Positions 45,220 through 55,640 of a stretch of 64,000 bases of DNA are shown in pieces. The DNA is from Asterella californica (lineage: Eukaryota; Streptophyta; Marchantiopsida; Marchantiales; Aytoniaceae). A program made the translations under genes and the position numbers. Within the stretch, counting starts at the first letter, position 1; each line of letters begins with the position of its first letter. The DNA lies in assembly GCA_036924285.1 (NCBI GenBank), contig JAYKYS010000008.1, positions 14,493,001 through 14,557,000 of the forward strand. Direction: 5' to 3'. The notes under the pieces were generated by a model. It was not told where the DNA came from. It worked only from the letters and a program-made list of their open reading frames with translations, and searched no databases.

Positions 45220-45690
45220 TTGACACTAAGTGATTGCGCACCAAACGCGAAGGACGTTTAAGCATTTAGTCTCGCACTGAGTGCGTTTAACTCGACTGAG
45301 TCTCGCATTGAGTGTGTTTACCCATCGATCGAATTGAGTGAGTTTATCCGTCGATCTCACTGAGTGCATTTGAGCTTTCGGTCACACTGATTTGTAGGAC
45401 GTTTAAGCACTTAGTCTCTACGTAGTATGTAGCACTAAGTGCGCTTTCAGATCGCATTGAGTGCAGTGAAAGTGCATATGACGTTACACACTTAGCCCCA
45501 GTGCACAGTTGGTCGCACTGAGTGCACTTTCAGATCGCACTGATTTGCAGCGAGTGTGATCTAGACGCACTAAGCCTATGGGCCTAAAACGGTCGCATTG
45601 CTACACCTTCGGCTCGCATTGAGAGCGATCTAGGCGTACTATGCATCTCAAACGCATTGAGTGCACAGTCAGACCTATAAACCCTTCACG
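45220..45690. repeat. Dispersed TCGCACTGAGTGC repeats, second cluster
   Basis: After the ADWF gene there are about a dozen variants of (T/C)GCACTGAGTGCG(T/A)TT and TCGCATTGAGTG within 460 bases, some tandem. They continue the word family of 43.4 kb and of 52.5 kb, on the far side of the inserted element. Confidence 0.7.
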
Positions 45691-46600
45691 ATCCCATCGA
45701 TCAACTACCTCCCCTGATCTCTCAACCACCACGATCGTCATCGATGAATCTGCAAATGTCGGGCCTGTCTCTCACTCAAGGGTCACCTCTGATGGCTTTG
45801 ATGGAAGCACACCATGAATCTTGAAGGGAAAAATGCTAAGTTCACTCATTCATACACCCACAAACTTATCAACTAAAAATCTCCATAAACTCATCAACTA
45901 AAATCCTCCATTCTAACGACGTCTCTCAAGTTCTCACATGCTAAAAATATCCCACATTCTCTATATTACTCAAGTTGTCATTACGACGATGTGAAAACAA
46001 GGATGAGGAGCTCTTCTCTACTCCTCTATTTATACATTATAGGTTTTTACTTTGGTACCCTCCGGTAACTCAGCCATAAATACTTTTACCGGGTTTTACT
46101 AAGATATTACTTAAGATAAAAGCATTAATCACATGGACTTTTTACCTTTTCACATGGGCTTATTCCTTCAAAGTTAACAACTTCTAGAAGGATTTTGAAA
46201 TATTCTCAAGGAATCTCGAATTTCCACCCCCCTCTACACTAGGACCCACTAAAAAGGAAACATGTGGAATCTCTTCTTGTTTTTAATGTCCACAAAGTCC
46301 ACAACTTTAATCCAACCACTAATATCAAGTCAAAAAGGAGATAAGGGATACTTTCCACCTCCTTTCTACCTTTTAGACAAGATGACAAGATAGTAGTGCT
46401 CACTCTTTAGCAAATATCTGAATTCTGCCAAAAGTACAGCTAAGTTTAACCATAACTAACTTTTAGCTAGTCATGACTAACTTGATACCTCATTAAAGTA
46501 CTGTAGTGACGAAAGATTTCTCCTTTTGCCCATTTAGTATACAAGATATCGTTCCCACAAAGGATTTGCACAAGTAACGCTGCTCTAAGTTCTAAGATCT
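45691..46600. other. Unassigned sequence left of the GAAGAC-rich element
   Basis: No gene is seen. The sequence is AT-rich, with repeated TCATCAACTAAAA words near 45870-45910. The word CTGCCAAAAGTAC at about 46426 is nearly the reverse complement of GTACTTTGGCAG just right of the element end at 52450. An end of the element may lie near here, but I could not find the expected TGTGGTGCCCAC terminus. Confidence 0.3.
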
Positions 46601-48126
46601 GTTCAAACACACAAACACACGGGTTTTGCCTAGAAATCCCGTCTTCTCACAAAACCACACAAAACAACACGTCTTCCAGACACGCCAAATGGTGCTCTGG
46701 GCCCAAACAAACAACTATCAATTACAATACCACACAACTATTCACAGAGAAGCTCGGGAAGACGATCTTCCTGTTTCCAGATTGCTTCTTCCGGTCTTCT
46801 CGATACCGTCTTCCCGAAGCGATTCTCGTCTTCTGGGGGTTCAACTTGTCTTCTCACACCTACAGAAGGCTATCCTGCTTCGCAGAAGTCGACTAGCAAC
46901 GGTCGTTACACCTTATTCTCACACTCACATTCCAACGAGTTAGATCAATCACAGGGTGTATGCCCCCTGTAGCCTTCCCAGGCTTCTGCCTACGGAAGTT
47001 GTCTTCCTGCAGCACTAAAACGGCATTCACCTCCACGGAAGCTCAATAGAAGTATCGGAAACTCACTAGAAGAAGGTAAGAAGATGGGGAAGATGGGAGA
47101 AGATGGGGGAAGATGAGAAAAGCCAAACAAGAGAAACCAAGATGAAAAGAGTAAATTAAGATTCCGACAGGCTTCTAGTCCGGATCCTGACTAACAAGCC
47201 ATCCCTGCTTGTAATAGTTTGGGGAGGAAGACAACAAACGTGAGTACTGTTGCACCGTCTTCTACTCGAGGATGTCGTCTTCTGTTGTGAGAAGAAGGCT
47301 TCTTTCTTCTTCACTTCGCTGCTCTGACTGCTCTGCCTTCTGGGATCCCTTACCCAGAAGACCGTTCGTACGTAGATCCCAAGTGCTCTACTGAACGAGT
47401 CAAGCTACACTTCCACAACTGCTGACAGTCACCGCCACTCAAGAAGAACACTTCCCATGCACAATTGGGAGCGAATTCAATGAACCCACCATCCAGAAGA
47501 CATGGACAAAGCTTCTGCACTCAAATCCACAATCTATTCTCCGAGAAGAAGTCACAATGGCATTGGGAAGCTCACTCCCTCTACTTCCTGCGTCTACTCC
47601 TCGACACACCAGCCTAGCTAACAGGACTGCACGAGGATGCCGTTCCCTGTTTCTAGACTGTCCACTACTTCTATCTACATCTTCGACCCACTGTTGGTGT
47701 GAGTATGCAGACCTCTCCTGTATATTCCAAGACTATTCGTATGTTTCCAACGACGGGTCTAGTGCGCTAAGACTGTCTCTGCTCTAATGTGTCTCGCCTG
47801 CCTGCCTGTAGAATCGGTGTGTATGTTCAGTTACTACAGAATTCTACAGAACTGGCAGAACTGGCAGAGCTCTTTCTCCTACGCTACTATCCTACTTATG
47901 TTGCTGCCATGAGAACCAGGGGAGGCGACCACCAGGGAGAGAGAGGCGCTGACATGAGGTTGTCACCTCACATGCAAGCGGTTCCCCTGCCCGAATTGGT
48001 CATCCACCTTGTCCTTCCTACGCTACCTATGCTGCCACATGGTGTCCTAACTAATATTACATGGGAAAACTGCCATCCTTAAGATAGCATGTTCGATTCT
48101 ACTATATTTGGAAATGGAGTTACTAA

Positions 48127-49767
48127 CTACTCAGATTGCACGGAGGCAATCTCTACCTGATCTACTCCTATCGGAGCTCCTAACGCGGCTTCTGATAAGC
48201 TAAAAAGCCCTGCAGTTACCTCGGGTGTCACTGAGGTGGCTTCCTCCTCTTCGTCTCTTGCTGACTCTGCTGTCGCTGCTGCTGCGTCTTCCTCGGCTTC
48301 GGCTTCTGCTTCGGAAGACAGAAGCGTCTTCTGGGAAGCGGAGTCGACCGGTGCTTCTTCCGTCTTCTGAGGCACGGGTGCGGGACTAGGGACCATGGGG
48401 ACCTCATGGGGATCCGAGGAAGTCGCTTCCTCCACGCGGAATACCTGGGAAGACGGCTCGTCTTCCTGTCTTCCAGAAGACATCTTGTCTTCCGGGGCGT
48501 CTTCTGGAGTCTTCTCGTCTTCCAACGCTGTCACCACCAAGTGCACAGCGAGGTCGAACTCCTCCTTCTCCATTCCGGATCCAGTCGATGGTGCTGGAGC
48601 GTGGGAAGATGCGGTTGCAGGTGTCGGAAGCGAGGGAAGACCATAAAGTGTCTTCACTCCTTCTATCTGTCTATCCAAGTACCTGAACATACTCTCTCGG
48701 CATTCCACCAACATTGCTCTGGACTCGCTGTCCCATCCTCTAGCTAAGGTAAGTAACTTCCTACCCGCGGTGTAGTTGAACTTCTTCCGAAGCGCTTCCA
48801 CCGACTGTGCCAACATCTTCTGCGCACGGGCCTCTGCTGCTTCCCTCCGCGTCTTCTCAGCTGCAGCTCGCGCTTCCGCGGCTTCTCGCTGCGTCTTCCA
48901 TATGGTCTGCTCTTCTGCGAGGGCGGTGATCTTCTCCCGCACTCGGGCGACTTCCTGATTGCGCTGCTGGACCCGCGCCTGCAACTCCTGGTTGCTCTTC
49001 CGAAGCTGTACCAGCTCCTTGGCAGAAGCGGCTACTTCCGCCTTGTACCTGGCTGCAAGCTTCTCCGTAGTGCGGAGGCTAGCTTCCAGCGACTCCGTCT
49101 TCTTCTGGTCCTCCCCCTGTCGCAGCAAGGTGCGCAGGCCGAATCCAGGTTGTAAGGGCTGCTCCTGTGCCCTCGCTCTCCTATCCAGCAACTCCATAGC
49201 GGGCTGGATCTCCTTCTGGAAGTAGGCACTGAACTCCTCCAGTCGTCTTCCTGCGGAAGACAAGTTCATCTCCACCACTCGCTCCATGGTGTCGACTTCG
49301 TCTTCCAGAGGCAAGGAAGCCTCTTCCACTACTACGGCCTTCATCTTCTGCGCACGAGAAGAAGCTACTCTTCTCATCTTCCGGGGTGGAAGACTCCTCA
49401 TGGCAGGAGCGGCTCTCTTCTTTGCGCTTCCTCGCATCGCAGCAGGAGCGCCCATCCATCCTTCGTCTTCTGGAGTCTTCGGAAGACTCCCTGGCATTGC
49501 AGAAGCAGTCTTCTGCTCCGATCGGGTACTCAGCAGGTCTTCTTCCGAGTCGGACTCCGATCTTGAGTGAATGAGGGAGATGGGTGTCCTCGGTACACTT
49601 CTGGGACCCATCTTCCTCAGTGGCGTGGCGTCTTCCGACCCACTAGACTCATCTTCCCTCACCAGAAGCGTCTTCTGGTGAGAGCCGGACCTCAGCTGGG
49701 GCATCAGAGTGGGAGGGGGCGTTGCTGCTGCCTCTCGGTCATCGTCTTCCGAGGTCTCCTCCTTCAC
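48127..49767 (-). CDS. Coiled-coil transposon protein, C-terminal block (copy 2)
   Basis: This is a 546-codon open frame. It starts acidic and Ser/Pro-rich (residues 1-130) and has a basic box PPRKMRRVASSRAQKMK near residue 127-143. A long coiled coil follows (about 165-345: KSNQELQARVQQRNQEVARV, then AEARAAAEKTRREAAEARAQ), then a short globular block (FNYTAGRKLLTLARGWDSES...MFRYLDRQIEGVKTLYGLP), then an acidic Ser/Glu-rich tail. It is the intact form of the broken gene at 1-1244. The frame overlaps the N-terminal block by 29 bases in another register, so the two were probably one protein joined before a frameshift near 49.76 kb. The function is unknown. Confidence 0.7.
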   Translation of the reverse strand: MKEETSEDDDREAAATPPPTLMPQLRSGSHQKTLLVREDESSGSEDATPLRKMGPRSVPRTPISLIHSRSESDSEEDLLSTRSEQKTASAMPGSLPKTPEDEGWMGAPAAMRGSAKKRAAPAMRSLPPRKMRRVASSRAQKMKAVVVEEASLPLEDEVDTMERVVEMNLSSAGRRLEEFSAYFQKEIQPAMELLDRRARAQEQPLQPGFGLRTLLRQGEDQKKTESLEASLRTTEKLAARYKAEVAASAKELVQLRKSNQELQARVQQRNQEVARVREKITALAEEQTIWKTQREAAEARAAAEKTRREAAEARAQKMLAQSVEALRKKFNYTAGRKLLTLARGWDSESRAMLVECRESMFRYLDRQIEGVKTLYGLPSLPTPATASSHAPAPSTGSGMEKEEFDLAVHLVVTALEDEKTPEDAPEDKMSSGRQEDEPSSQVFRVEEATSSDPHEVPMVPSPAPVPQKTEEAPVDSASQKTLLSSEAEAEAEEDAAAATAESARDEEEEATSVTPEVTAGLFSLSEAALGAPIGVDQVEIASVQSE

Positions 49768-50476
49768 CTCCTATCGCTCCGTTGGCCCCATACACTGCCA
49801 GCTGATCTTCCCTAAGATCCCCCATGGCTACATACAAGTAGCAGAGGAAGGGCGTCAGGTGTCCTCCCGCCGGGGTACCCAAGTATGCGAGCTCCGTCTG
49901 TACATAGTTGTGGATGTACGCGCCCCAGTAGATTGGCACTCTGTCATCCCACACTGATTCCAGGAACTTCACGTCCTGATCTCCTAAGTACCTTGTCTTC
50001 TGCGCTTTCCTCTTGGGAAAGAGATGCAGAAATAACTTCGCCAAGAGGCGCTTCTTCGGCTCCCGGTAAGATTCTATCTTCCAACCGTTCCTCCCCTGCC
50101 TGTCTTCCACGAAAAGGCAGGTGGTGCTCCCAGGCACATGCCATGAACTCACAATCCTAGGCAAGATCTTCTTCTCGTATCAATATCCTCGGTTCTCGGA
50201 CTCAGGCCTGTGAAACGCCTTACGCCACCAGTCTTCAGTCCAAGAAGACGGTCTTCTCCGAGCTACTCCTGCCTTCGCAGGTACACGGTTACGCGGTGGT
50301 AACGCTGCCCACACTTCCTCCAGAAGCCCTTGATCTGCGAGGTTCCAATCCCACAGGAAGAAGTCGAGACCCAACTCCTTGAGGAAAGGAGTGGCCTCGG
50401 CCAATTCTGCCGCTGGTAACACCAAGCCCCGCGGATGCATCGACATACCTGAAAGATCTGTTGCACTAAACCACAA
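49739..50476 (-). pseudogene. Coiled-coil transposon protein, N-terminal globular block (copy 2)
   Basis: Two frames in the same register (50476-50180 and 50164-49739) are separated by a single TAA-type stop near 50175. Together they read GLDFFLWDWNLADQGLLEEVW, then WKIESYREPKKRLLAKLFLH, then VPIYWGAYIHNYVQTELAYL and HLTPFLCYLYVAMGDL. This pattern, a Trp-rich globular block before a coiled coil, recalls mobile-element ORFs of plants often labelled plant-mobile or gag-like. That is a loose resemblance from memory. Further exons or the start may lie upstream (50.5-51.3 kb), where frames are short. Confidence 0.5.
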
Positions 50477-52139
50477 GCACCTACTATGAGCTGAAGGCTC
50501 AATCCTTCCCGAATGCCCACAATCTAGCTTCTACTTCTCAGAAGACGAAACTAGTCTTCCAGAAGACAACTACTCCGTCTTCCGGGATTCTAACAGTACT
50601 TCCTAGATAGCTCTCGTCTTCCGAGCTATATCTAAACAATCCTATCTAAGCAAGGCCTCGCATGGATTACCAAGAAGACAACCCACCTTGCATTACATCC
50701 TACTTCCTATCAGAAGATACAAGATATGCGAGAAGTAGAGTATAAGAAAGGTTCAGAAGATGGTTACGGGCTCTTGCGGTGACAGTGGCCTCTGGGAAGA
50801 CACTCGGGACAGCTTCCGATTCAATGTCTTTCTCGGAAGACCTCCCGAAGTCGGGCTTCCCTTCACTGGTCTCACCTGTCTTCGTCTTCCTACGCGCAAT
50901 CTATCCTCACAACAGACTCAAGACAACTGCACTCTGTTCTTCTGACTTCTCACCTCTCATACGCACTCAGAAGAAGCTTGCTGCATGATGAGAAGACATG
51001 ACCCTCGACCATTCTCTCCAGATTCTGCCAGCAAGACTTCTCACAACTCTCTTCTAAGTTCGGGAAGAAGAAGGAACGGCTGCTATGGATCGGACAGAAG
51101 AGACCCGAATGGACCCTCACGTCTTCTCGCTCATTTTTCCAGCCTTCCAGTCTTCTAGTCTCTCTAGGAAGATGGGGAGTTGAGAAGCTTGGAAGACCGG
51201 GAGGCACAGGCCTAGTTCCCGACTTCCAACTTCTCGAAATAACAAAACAACTCACCACACCTCTCAGGATTCGTACCAAGTCTCTCTAAACACAAAAGCA
51301 AAGCAAATCCACTCTTGATACGAATTGTGTTCAGTCGACTTCCGAAGACGGTCTTCCGAAGATAGTCAAGTTTAAGAAGCGTCTTCCGAAGATGTTCCCA
51401 TCTTCCGAATCGTCTTCTGTTCCAAGTTTCGGGGGTAGAGAGGTAGTAGGGTAGGGAAATTGATAGTTGGGGTCTCCAATTTGAAGACTAGGAGTAGGGA
51501 AGCTCGAATTGAGCTTGGGAAGAAGCAAGGAGATGTCTTGACAGAAATTGGGCAGCGCTTCCGCGCCCAATGTCTCAAATAGAAAGAATGGGGGGTGGGG
51601 GTAATCGATCAGGCTGCCTGCACACAATCAAGGAAGCGCGGGGAGTACCAGACAATGGCGAGAAGAGGTGGGAAGGGAAAAAAACAGGGGAAAGAACCTC
51701 TACAGTCTTCTTCGGCTCCCTGAGTTGCCTTCGACCTCCGCGCGCTTCTGGCTCTTGTACTAGCTTTCAATGCGACTCCTCTCGACTGCGCCTGCTGTCA
51801 ATTTCGGTCCACACCTTGATTTCCCCTTCGCTTCTACTCGCCACTCTCCACTGTCAACTTCTCGGAAGCTCCACAAAAACGCCTTCGCTCTTTCTGCTGT
51901 TTGTGCTCCCGCAATTCGATCTCATCCTTCGCCTAACTGCCAACTTGTTCTCTCCTACCTCGATGTCCTCTCTCAATGCTAGCTCGCGAAGCTCACTCTC
52001 TCAATCGATCTTCTTCAAGCGCGCTGTGCTGCGGGAAGTTGAATGCGCCCAATGTGCTTCCTCACGCATCTTCCCCGCAGATTAGGGGTTCTCGACCTTG
52101 GGTGTCTTCCTGACCTACCTACCTATTCGGTGCGCCCCA

Positions 52140-52450
52140 GTAGGTACACCTACTGTCTTACCCGAAAACTCGTGGTTGGTCCTTCACGGTCGGTGTCTTC
52201 CGCCGTCTTCTCATCTTCCGCCGTCTTCCCGTCTTCTGCCGTCTTCTGAAGACGCAACTGAGAAGACGATCTTCCGAAGACAGTCGTCTTCCGAAGAAGT
52301 CAACTTCTTATTACAAACAGCTCTTAAGATCATCTTCCTGTTAAGGAAGACGTAACCTTAAGTAACAACGCTTCTTCAATTATACAAACAAGTTATTATT
52401 CTTAAAAATTTCAAAAATTTGTGCATCCTGTAATTTGTGGGCACCACAAG
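52140..52450 (+). repeat. Terminal repeat arm of GAAGAC-rich element copy 2
   Basis: It matches 1510-1812 in the same orientation through CAACGCTTCTTC, AAAAATTTCAAAAATT and TGTAATTTGTGGGCACCACA. In copy 1 it lies after the gene's 3' end; here it lies before the gene's 5' end. That is the evidence for a terminal inverted repeat. It carries at least five TCTTCCG-type words. Confidence 0.6.
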
Positions 52451-52693
52451 TACTTTGGCAGCAAATAAACATTCTCAACACTTAGTTATAACTAAACACC
52501 TTACTAATAGACAAACTTCCTGTGTGTAACATAGGTCGTTATAGACCGCACTGACTGCGACTGTTGTGCAGTCAGTGCGACTGTGAGACCTTATGCACAC
52601 AGTGCATGAGTGAGATCTCGCACGCAACGCCACGTCTTACTAACACAATTTGTTTTCTCTTGTTCATGATCATCTTGATAAAGATCTCTTGAC
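52451..52693. repeat. Resumed Harbinger-like element 1: TCGCACTGA-type repeats and HAD leader
   Basis: From about 52540 the words CGCACTGACTGCGACTG and CAGTCAGTGCGACTG form a near inverted repeat. They belong to the same word family as at 43.4 and 45.2 kb. The TTTTCTCTTGTTCATGATCATC stretch before the HAD start resembles the leader of the ADWF gene at 43.84-43.89 kb. Confidence 0.55.
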
Positions 52694-53821
52694 ATGGGTC
52701 TTGCTAAGAAGAAGTTGGAGGAGGAAGAAGTTGACTAACATCTGTCAAGTAAGAGGATGAAAGAAGAATAATTGACTCAAAAGATAAGTGAGGCAACCCA
52801 AATAAAAGATGAAATGAAAGAGAGAGTACAAAGTATAGAGGACTCACTCCACACACACAAAAAAGAGTTACAAGGCTTAAAAGCTTAGGTTGGACGCATT
52901 CGAGCTTCCAAGGTCTTTTATCCTCGATTAATCGATCCAAGCATAGTAAGATGCAAAACAATCATTCTAGATTTGAATGTGGTGTTAGTGACAATCGGAA
53001 GGAACAATTTGGAGCTTCAGGAGAGCGAAGGAGAGAGGTCACAAAGTAGAAAGGTGTCAGAAAAGAGATTTGTATTACGTTGTTCGAAAAGGTTGAAAGA
53101 ATTCATGGATGCATGTTGTCATGATTTCCAAATTCTTATTTGGATATCTCGAACTCTGAGTAATTGCAATGCTCTTTTCCGGTCGATGGAGACTGAAGAT
53201 TATCTTTCTCCAGGGATCGCTTCAGATCAAGTAAGTTCTCGATCTTGTTTTAACTTACATTTTGTGGATTAATCCTACCTTGAACATGTTTCGTGTCTTC
53301 TTGTTTTGACTTATGACTTAAGTGAACATGTTATCTAGTTTTGACTTATGTTTTGCGGATGAATGTAGGTGTGTACACTTTTCGCACAGAATATGTGCAT
53401 ATGTTTCAAACGCTGAGAGAAGATGCAAAAGTGGAAACTTCTTGTATTTGAAAGATTTTTCTAAACTTTACTCTTGGAATTTGTGTACAAGAGATTGTTT
53501 ATTCATTGATGGTTCGCCAGATAAGAATAGTACAAACCATCCTTTTAGTGCCATTCGTCCTCTTGTTTTTCTTCCTGACTCCGCCGACATGGACAGAAAT
53601 GATTACTTTCTCAATATTCTCTTACCATGGCAAAAAGATTGAAGAATGACCACCATAGATACTCCAACCTTCATGCAGTCTACCTGTAAGCAAGTGTTTG
53701 GGGAGGATCCATTCTCAGCTTTGAAAACTTATTGGAGCAAAATGACATCTGATGAAAGTGATATGGTGTGGCGAAGCTATACTATTTTACAACAATATGA
53801 GTTTATGAAAAAACTCTAACG
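52694..53821 (+). pseudogene. HAD/FCP1-like phosphatase-fold protein in Harbinger-like element 1
   Basis: One frame from ATGGGTCTTGCTAAGAAG holds a coiled coil with three stops (at 52736, 52769 and about 52886). It then reads KTIILDLNVVLV (motif I), VSEKRFVLRCSKRLKEFMDA and FQILIWISRTLSNCNALF, up to a GTAAGT donor near 53231. The second exon gives FLYLKDFSKLY, RDCLFIDGSPDKN (acidic motif III) and HPFSAIRPLVFL. A TGA follows at 53641, and the end is SALKTYWSKM...YEFMKKL, to TAA at 53821. FCP1/NIF phosphatases use DxDx(T/V); here it is DLNVV, so the first Asp is kept and the second is Asn. Plants have a DLNG subfamily, as I recall. The acceptor site before the second exon appears to be CG instead of AG. 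The counterpart at 58495-59545 confirms that the gene is part of the element. Confidence 0.7.
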
Positions 53822-53939
53822 CATGATGTATTCTAGATTTACGTACTAGTAAAGATTTACATTTCTGATTTCATGCATGATTGTTTTAACTAGAACCTTA
53901 CTTCTGCATTCTTAACTGAGAAAACGAATCAAACGAATA

Positions 53940-54420
53940 GAGAGCTCAAATGTGAAACCTAAACAGAAGAACATCGTGTTACAAAAAGAGCACATCGTAT
54001 TGAACCTAGAGAACATCGTGTTACAAACAGCACATAGCAATAAACTCAAAGAACATCGTGTTACAAAAAGCTCATCGCATCGTGTGCTATAGGGATCAAA
54101 TCACAGTCTAGTGCGATTTGACACCTACAAAGAGCACATCGCACTGAACCCAGAGAACATCATGTTACAAAAAGCACGTCGCACTGAACCTAGAGAACAT
54201 CGTGTTACAAAAAGCTCGTCGTACTGAGTGTTGTCGGGGTCAAATCGCAATCTAGTGCGATTTGACACCTACAAAGAGCAGATCGCACTGAACCCAGAGA
54301 ACATCGTGTTACAAAGAGCACATCGCACTAGACCTATAGAACCTCGTGTCACAAAGAGCTCATCGCACTAAGTGCTGTAAGAGTCAAATCGTAATCTATT
54401 GCAATTTGACCCCTACTGCA
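53940..54420. repeat. Higher-order tandem repeat between HAD and transposase genes
   Basis: Basic units of about 39-40 bp (GAACATCGTGTTACAAAGAG then CACATCGCACTGAACC) repeat about eight times. A longer period of about 144 bp is marked by CAAATCGCA...TGCGATTTG at about 54097, 54241 and 54384. That segment is a hairpin with 9-bp arms and a 6-bp loop. The cluster lies exactly where the two convergent genes meet. Confidence 0.8.
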
Positions 54421-54599
54421 AAGAAAACATCACCTTAATCCTTATTCTCTAAAAATCAATTCACGAGATATAACATAAAATATTCTCATTCAACTTTATG
54501 AAAAGTATTTTAAAATATATCTAAGGTTTGAATAAGAACCCGCTTGGATTTCTGTTATGTTCAAGATAAATTTGTACCATTTTGTTTCTTGTGGTATGG

Positions 54600-55640
54600 C
54601 TTGACACATGCTCTCTCTGACTCTCCTCTAGATCTCTGTCGGACTATATGATCAACTCTCCGTCTTCCTCCGTCCATTCATGTTGATTCTTGAACAGAAA
54701 GTTGTGTAACATAGCACAACATCTCACTACATGTCTGTTTCGGATCGCGCCTTCAACTGATAATGTCATCTAGACTTCAGAATATCAATACAATGTTTGT
54801 TTGCTACTCGGGCATGAGCTCAACATGTATTGAATCTTGTTTGTCTTTATTTCTAGTGGCCATTCAGAAAGAAGGAATGAGATGACGCATTGGAGAATAC
54901 GTTGAGTCACCGAGTAAATATTGGTCCCTCTCAAACAATGGACTCTCATTGTCAATGTGTTTCTAGGGAGGAGACTTGCGTAAACATGTGATATCTTGAC
55001 AGCTTCCCGGCATACCTGCAAATAAGAAGAAAATCTGCTTCTTGTGACAACAAATAACTTGCGTGGTGATAGAATAATTACACTTCTTGTTGTAATAAGT
55101 CTCTCCGTCAAACCTTGGCCTATGTGACAAAGGAAGTAAAGTGCCATCTATCAACCCTTACAACCGAGAAACTCTTCGAGGAAAAAACTTCCGAGATTTT
55201 GCTTTTCACGATTTGGTCATTGAATGTATTCTCCAATTGTACATTCTAAAGCTTGCATCACCTTCTTCGTGTAAAAGACCATAGTTCTATGTCCAATGTC
55301 CCATAGAAGTAAAGAATGATCCAGCACAGCACCGTTGTCATTGTGTCCAAATCGATCTAGTGTAACAACAACTTGCAAAGATACGGGAGCTTGTTTCACA
55401 CAAGCTTCATTATGAAAAATATGATGATTTTCCACTATATGGACTAGTATGAAAAAACTACATCGATCCATCCTCGTTAGCTCAAAGATGTCAACATCAC
55501 TCGCATCTCCACAATTTCTTCTATGTTTTTAATAGTAGTTTTCTCTCAAAAACTCACGGCATAGTTCGAATTGAGATTCTCACTTCGTAAGGTCAAAATT
55601 GTGAATAAAATTTGATTCTCCTGCAAGAAAGATAATTCAA
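54600..55640 (-). pseudogene. PIF/Harbinger DDE transposase, copy 1
   Basis: On minus, after a TTTCTTGCAG acceptor at about 55630, the frame gives a helical N-terminal part (HHIFHNEACVKQAPVSLQVV...VMQALECTIGEYIQ) and the DDE core. The core starts MIDGTLLPLSHRP with the first Asp and continues YYNKKCNYSITTQVICCHKK, AGMPGSCQDITCLRKS and QYLLGDSTYSPM with the second Asp. Beyond this the frame is broken near the expected Glu. A C-terminal RHVVRCCAMLHNFL box appears at 54.7 kb in another frame. These are standard landmarks of Harbinger transposases (Gly-x-Pro-Gly-Ser-x-x-D, LLGDS.Y, LHNF). Stops interrupt it at several points. It is convergent with the HAD gene. Confidence 0.85.

Larger units (their letters stand above)
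46600..52450 (-). mobile_element. GAAGAC-rich element, copy 2, inserted in Harbinger-like element 1
   Basis: The block is set apart by very frequent GTCTTC/GAAGAC words, often as TCTTCCGAAGA, in coding and non-coding parts alike. The words start at about 46640 and stop at the terminus GTGGGCACCACA at 52450. Its coding region is on minus (50476-48127) and matches 1-1244. Both flanks carry the TCGCACTGA repeats of one Harbinger-like element, so this is an insertion. No gag-pol, transposase or integrase is visible inside, so it is non-autonomous or of a type I do not know. The left end is not fixed. Confidence 0.6.

Noticed and set aside
46600..46700. A left terminal arm of the GAAGAC-rich element
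   Set aside because: The expected TGTGGTGCCCAC start was not found there or up to 45.7 kb, so the left boundary is left open.
49286..49570. Plus-strand frames opposite the coiled-coil protein (48395-49570)
   Set aside because: They arise because GAAGAC-rich coding DNA stays open on both strands. The minus frame is the one conserved with 1-1244.
53940..54420. Regular repeats that might be taken for a CRISPR array
   Set aside because: The genome is eukaryotic, the units are near-tandem without unique spacers, and the words recur through the gaps of a transposon.
54785..55147. 120-codon minus frame over the transposase
   Set aside because: It is a different register from the DDE motifs (MIDGTLLP, LLGDSTYS), which lie in the neighbouring frame. 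It is a shadow.
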